DNA of 64,000 nt from Corynebacterium casei LMG S-19264 (lineage in GTDB: Bacteria; Actinomycetota; Actinomycetes; Mycobacteriales; Mycobacteriaceae): NCBI RefSeq assembly GCF_000550785.1, contig NZ_CP004350.1, positions 2,088,009-2,152,008 of the forward strand, in the 5' to 3' direction. Below the pieces are notes generated by a model. The model did not search any database. It saw nothing but the letters and a program-made list of their open reading frames with translations, and had not been told where the DNA came from. Positions within the stretch are counted from its first letter, which is position 1. The number at the start of each line of letters is the position of its first letter. This document shows, piece by piece, positions 60,514 to 64,000 of this stretch. The position numbers were made by a program, and so were the translations under genes.

Positions 60514-62382
60514 CTAGGACTCGAGCGCTTCGCCGAGTTCCATCCACTCAATCTCCAGCTGTTCGCGCTCGGCCTCGATGGTCTTTAGCTCGCCATCCAG
60601 TCGGGTAAGCGCTTCGGTGTCTACGATTTCAGCAGCCCGCGCCATGTCCGCGTTGATCTTCGCAATCTGCGGGTCTAGCTTGGTCATCTTGCGTTCCAGC
60701 GCGTTCATCTTCTTAGTAATCTCACGCTGTTCTTGATTGCTCAGGTTCGATTGCTGTGCCTGCACAGCAGATGCCGATGGTGCCGCAGCGGAAGTACTAG
60801 GAGCAGAGTTAGCGCCGCTAGTCGCTGCTGACTCATTGGAGACCTCACCAAGATTGAGTGCACCGGTCGGGTTCGCGGCTTCCTCCGCAGCGCGGCGCGA
60901 AAGGTACTCTTCGATGCCGCCAGGAAGGTTGGTTAGTTTGCCGTCCCCGAAGAGCGCATAGGTGTCATCGGCGATGCGCTCCACCAGATAGCGGTCGTGG
61001 GAAATGACCACCAGGGTGCCCGGCCAGGAATCCAGCAGGGACTCGAGTTCCTGCAGGGTGTCAATGTCCAAGTCGTTGGTCGGCTCATCGAGCAGCAGGA
61101 CGTTTGGTTCAGCCATGAGCACACGCGTGAGCTGCAGTCGGCGGCGCTCACCACCGGAGAGGTCCCCAATCGGGGTGCGCTGACGCTTCGGGCTAAAGCC
61201 CAGACGTTCAGCAAGCTGGGATGCGGACATTTCTTTCTTGCCCATGTGCACATACGTGGCAACATCTTCAATCGCGTCCAGCAAACGGCGGTTGGGGTCT
61301 AAGTCATCGAGTTCCTGGCGCAGCCAGCCCAGACGAACGGTTTGGCCTTCAATCCGGCGGCCATCGGCAAGCTGGTTCTCGCCTGCCAAGGTGCGCAGCA
61401 ACGTCGTCTTGCCGGAGCCGTTAACACCAACGAGACCGATACGCTGGCCTGGCGCCAAGCGCCACGTCAGGTCATCGACCAAGGTGCGGCCATCCGGGGT
61501 GGTGATGGTGGCGTTTTCTAGCTCAATAACCACTCGTCCCTGGCGCTGCTTGGAAAAGGCCATGAGCTCCACCGAGTCACGTGGTGCTGGAACGTTGGAA
61601 ATCAACGCTTCAGCAGCCTCAATGCGGTAGCGCGGCTTGGATGTACGTGCCGGGGCACCGCGGCGCAGCCAAGCCAGTTCCTTGCGCGCTAAGTTCTGTC
61701 GACGCTGCTCCATCGCATCGGCCTGACGGGCGCGTTCAGCGCGCGCGAAGGTCCAGTCGTTATAGCCGCCTTCATAGGCATCAACTTGGCCGTCGTGGAC
61801 TTCCCACGTCAACGTCGCAATGGTGTCCAGGAACCAGCGGTCGTGGGTGACCACGATGACGGCAACCCGGCGCGCCAGCAGGTGGCTGGCTAGCCACTGC
61901 ACGCCTTCAACGTCGAGGTGGTTGGTGGGCTCGTCGAGCACCACGAGGTCCACATCTTGCACCAGTGCCGCAGCCAGATTGACGCGGCGGCGTTCACCGC
62001 CGGACAGCTGCCCCACTTGGGTATCGAGCCCCAGTTCCACAATGCCCAGGCCGCTCAGCACGTCACGAACCTTGGCGTTGGAGGCCCACTCGTAGGTTTC
62101 CAGGCCCAGGGGTTTGACCACGGCGTCGGCGATGGTCATGGTTTCATCCAGGTCAAAGCGCTGGGTCACCACAGCCATGCGCAGGCCGGAGTTGTGGGAG
62201 ACGCGGCCGGAGTCAGGTTCTTCAATGCCGGTGAGCACCTCCAGCAGGGTGGTTTTGCCGCCGCCGTTGACGCCGACAATGCCGATGCGGTCGCCGGTTT
62301 GAACGCCCAGGGAGACCTTGTCCAACAGGGTCTTCAGGCCGAAGGACTTGGTGACTGTTTCTAAGTTAATGAGGTTTGCCAT
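60514..62382 (-). CDS. ABC-F family ATP-binding protein (Uup-like)
   Basis: Cytosolic protein with two ABC domains and no membrane spans. At 622 residues it has GVNGGGKTTLLE and GVNGSGKTTLLR (two Walker A), LSGGERRRVNLA and LSGGERRRLQLT (two signatures), LVVLDEPTNHLD and LLLDEPTNDLDI (two Walker B), the inter-domain arm, and a C-terminal coiled coil (SNQEQREITKKMNALERKMTKLD) typical of Uup. ABC-F proteins act on ribosomes or branched DNA intermediates; antibiotic protection is possible but not specific. It follows ispE by 30 bases. Confidence 0.92.
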   Translation of the reverse strand: MANLINLETVTKSFGLKTLLDKVSLGVQTGDRIGIVGVNGGGKTTLLEVLTGIEEPDSGRVSHNSGLRMAVVTQRFDLDETMTIADAVVKPLGLETYEWASNAKVRDVLSGLGIVELGLDTQVGQLSGGERRRVNLAAALVQDVDLVVLDEPTNHLDVEGVQWLASHLLARRVAVIVVTHDRWFLDTIATLTWEVHDGQVDAYEGGYNDWTFARAERARQADAMEQRRQNLARKELAWLRRGAPARTSKPRYRIEAAEALISNVPAPRDSVELMAFSKQRQGRVVIELENATITTPDGRTLVDDLTWRLAPGQRIGLVGVNGSGKTTLLRTLAGENQLADGRRIEGQTVRLGWLRQELDDLDPNRRLLDAIEDVATYVHMGKKEMSASQLAERLGFSPKRQRTPIGDLSGGERRRLQLTRVLMAEPNVLLLDEPTNDLDIDTLQELESLLDSWPGTLVVISHDRYLVERIADDTYALFGDGKLTNLPGGIEEYLSRRAAEEAANPTGALNLGEVSNESAATSGANSAPSTSAAAPSASAVQAQQSNLSNQEQREITKKMNALERKMTKLDPQIAKINADMARAAEIVDTEALTRLDGELKTIEAEREQLEIEWMELGEALES

Positions 62383-62412
62383 AATTAGTCCCCAATCTTA
62401 GCCGCTTGTGCT

Positions 62413-63423
62413 TTAGAGAATACGAACGCCTGGCGCGGGCGAGCTGGTCACGTAGCCGCGGGTCTTGGGAAGTTCCAAGGTGACTTGGGTGCGTACTTCT
62501 TCCGCTTGCGCGGCGTCCTCGCATAAGAAGGCAATCGTCGGCCCGGAGCCGGAGACAATGCCGGCCAAGGCGCCAGCGTCTTTGCCGACTTCGAGGGTTT
62601 TACGCAGGTCGGGGCGCAGGGATAGCGCAGCAGGTTGCAGGTCGTTTTTGAGCACTTTCGCTAGCCGATGCACATCGCCCGACACCAGTGCCTGCGCCAC
62701 ATCGGTGACATCCAGGGAGGGTGTAAGTGCAGCTTCGCTTGTCGATTCCTCCCGCATGGCATCAAGTTTGCGGAATACTTCCGGGGTGGACAGTCCTCGG
62801 TGGGAGGCGATGAAACACCAGTGGTAGGTGCCGCGGGTGAGCATGGGTGATAGTACTTCGCCGCGGCTCTTTCCTAGGGCGGTGCCGCCCATCATGGTGA
62901 AAGGTACATCGGAGCCTAAGTCAGCGGCGATTTCTTGGAGGATGTCGTCGCTTGCGATCTCAAGCTCAAAGTAGGTGGCGTAGAGCTTCTGCGCCAGCAT
63001 GAGTGCGGCTGCGGCATCGGCGGAGCCGCCGGCCATGCCGCCCGCGGCCGGAATGCGCTTATGGATTTCCACGTCCAGGCGTGGGTAAGTCAAAGGCACG
63101 TGCACGGCTAGACGGTCGATGGCTTTCCAGACCAGGTTGGATTCATCGGTAGGCACACCGGCTGCGGTGGGGCCTGTGATTTTCAGTGGTCCTACAACTG
63201 GTGAGTATCCGCGTTCAATGACCTCATCGCGGATGGTTAAGGTGATGTCATCGTAGATGTCTACGGATTGAAACACGGTGGATAGCTCGTGATAGCCGTC
63301 CTCACGTGCTGGACCAACACCTAAGTGGATGTTGACCTTGGCATGCGCGCGGGCTTTCCACACGCGCTGCAAGTTCGGGTTCTTGCGCGGCAGACGGTAG
63401 TAGGGATCTTCCCAGTCACTCAT
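62413..63423 (-). CDS. ispE: 4-diphosphocytidyl-2-C-methyl-D-erythritol kinase IspE
   Basis: GHMP kinase in the MEP pathway to isoprenoids. The 336-residue protein has KARAHAKVNIHLGVG near residue 22, the GHMP ATP loop IPAAGGMAGGSADAAAAL and the C-terminal GIVSGSGPTIAFL. About 20 N-terminal residues before VWKARAH are extra, so a later start is conceivable. It begins seven bases after the rsmA stop, the conserved rsmA-ispE pair (Rv1010-Rv1011). Confidence 0.96.
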   Translation of the reverse strand: MSDWEDPYYRLPRKNPNLQRVWKARAHAKVNIHLGVGPAREDGYHELSTVFQSVDIYDDITLTIRDEVIERGYSPVVGPLKITGPTAAGVPTDESNLVWKAIDRLAVHVPLTYPRLDVEIHKRIPAAGGMAGGSADAAAALMLAQKLYATYFELEIASDDILQEIAADLGSDVPFTMMGGTALGKSRGEVLSPMLTRGTYHWCFIASHRGLSTPEVFRKLDAMREESTSEAALTPSLDVTDVAQALVSGDVHRLAKVLKNDLQPAALSLRPDLRKTLEVGKDAGALAGIVSGSGPTIAFLCEDAAQAEEVRTQVTLELPKTRGYVTSSPAPGVRIL

Positions 63424-63430
63424 TACTTGT

Positions 63431-64000
63431 TCACTCCCCTACTGTTGCCAGGCGCAGGAAGTCATCGATGCTGAGCTTTTCACCACGCTGGGTCGGTTCA
63501 ATGTCAGCGGCGCGCAGGGCTTCCTCGGCGGCCACGCCGGAGCCGTAGAAACCGGACAGGGCTGCGCGTAGGGTCTTGCGGCGTTGCGCAAACGCGGCGT
63601 CGATGATTGGCCACAGATTCTTTGGGCGCTCGCGGGGTGGATAGAGATCAATGCGGACCAGGCCGGATTCGATGTTTGGTGCAGGCCAGAACACATGCTT
63701 GCCGATGTTCCCGGCTTTGCGCACATCACCGTAGAAGGAGGCTTTGACGCTGGGCACGCCATAGACCTTAGAGCCAGGATCGGCAGCGAGGCGGTCAGCA
63801 ACTTCGAGTTGGACCATAACCAAAACGCGCTTGAGCGTTGGGTACAGCTCCAGGATGTGCAACAGCACGGGAACAGCCACGTTATACGGCAGGTTGGCTA
63901 CCAGCGCGGTGGGTGCGCCGAGCTCCTCGCCGTCAATCTTGAGGGCATCTTTGTGCAGCAAGGTGAGCTTGTCCGCATGCTCGGGCGCGCGCCACTCCAC
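63431..64000 (-). CDS. rsmA: 16S rRNA dimethyladenosine transferase RsmA/KsgA (5' end outside the window)
   Basis: SAM-dependent methyltransferase that dimethylates A1518 and A1519 in 16S rRNA during 30S maturation. The visible 189 residues contain the catalytic [15 protein letters not shown] (NxPY), [42 protein letters not shown] and the C-terminal helical domain [14 protein letters not shown]. The N-terminal SAM-binding part lies beyond position 64000. It leads into ispE and the ABC-F gene. Confidence 0.96.
   Translation of the reverse strand: MEWRAPEHADKLTLLHKDALKIDGEELGAPTALVANLPYNVAVPVLLHILELYPTLKRVLVMVQLEVADRLAADPGSKVYGVPSVKASFYGDVRKAGNIGKHVFWPAPNIESGLVRIDLYPPRERPKNLWPIIDAAFAQRRKTLRAALSGFYGSGVAAEEALRAADIEPTQRGEKLSIDDFLRLATVGE

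Overview
The window is a stretch of chromosome from a Corynebacterium (Mycobacteriales). The evidence is a moderately high GC content, mycothiol chemistry (mycothiol S-conjugate amidase), an MmpL transporter, an HtaA-type haem-binding protein behind DtxR-like boxes, two peptidyl-tRNA hydrolases, the long GapB-type GAPDH, many genes with little or no 5' leader, and two blocks of gene order shared with Mycobacterium tuberculosis: greA / DUF4307 / mca / Rv1083-like / short-chain Z-prenyl synthase / coaA, and rsmA-ispE ... pth-rplY ... prsA-glmU ... TetR-mfd-mazG-lpqU-eno-divIC-DUF501-ppx. The species cannot be fixed from the sequence alone. No insertion sequence, prophage or CRISPR array was seen.

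Layout. 1-6.9 kb: coaA, then a minus-strand operon aroF-uppS-flavodoxin preceded by a short Phe/Tyr-rich leader peptide and an intrinsic terminator (ribosome-mediated attenuation), then Rv1083-like/mca, DUF4307, greA and a lipoprotein. 6.9-7.8 kb is a gene-free, AT-richer gap with several inverted repeats. 7.8-22.7 kb: a Bax-inhibitor-like membrane protein, a Tat-type lipoprotein with an intradiol dioxygenase fold, an odd tRNA with a UAA anticodon but a class I body, ppx and DUF501. A DUF222/HNH nuclease gene behind a LexA-like box is inserted next; then come divIC, eno, a transglycosylase, a secreted protein, mazG, mfd and a TetR regulator. 22.8-35 kb: tRNA-Gln, a TRIC-like membrane protein, an AztD-type zinc-chaperone lipoprotein with an MFS exporter behind a Zur-like box, glmU, prsA, an AlkD-like glycosylase, a YkvI-like transporter, rplY, pth and a FAH-family enzyme. 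35-50 kb: gapB, nitronate monooxygenase, MFS, a second pth, an SDR, prfC, a secreted Asp/Trp-repeat peptide, GNAT, patatin, a gamma-carbonic anhydrase-like protein, a GAP-family protein, and an MmpL/TetR pair with tandem operator-like palindromes. 50-64 kb: an apparent sulfolipid operon (SQD1-like UDP-sulfoquinovose synthase, SQD2-like glycosyltransferase and a DUF6882-like third gene), DUF1648/DUF5808, an HIBYL-CoA hydrolase-like protein, a HAD phosphatase, an ABM monooxygenase, an iron-controlled divergent pair including a frameshifted HtaA protein, a small secreted protein, an ABC-F ATPase, ispE and the 3' part of rsmA.

Most of the window is housekeeping. The points most worth a second look are the secreted Asp/Trp peptide (43.2 kb), the SQD1/SQD2 sulfolipid operon with its unexplained third gene (50.6-54.3 kb), the class I tRNA with a UAA anticodon (9.96 kb), the LexA-box HNH gene inserted in a conserved operon (11.8 kb), the tandem palindromes before mmpL (47.4 kb) and the doubly frameshifted htaA (58.3-59.6 kb).
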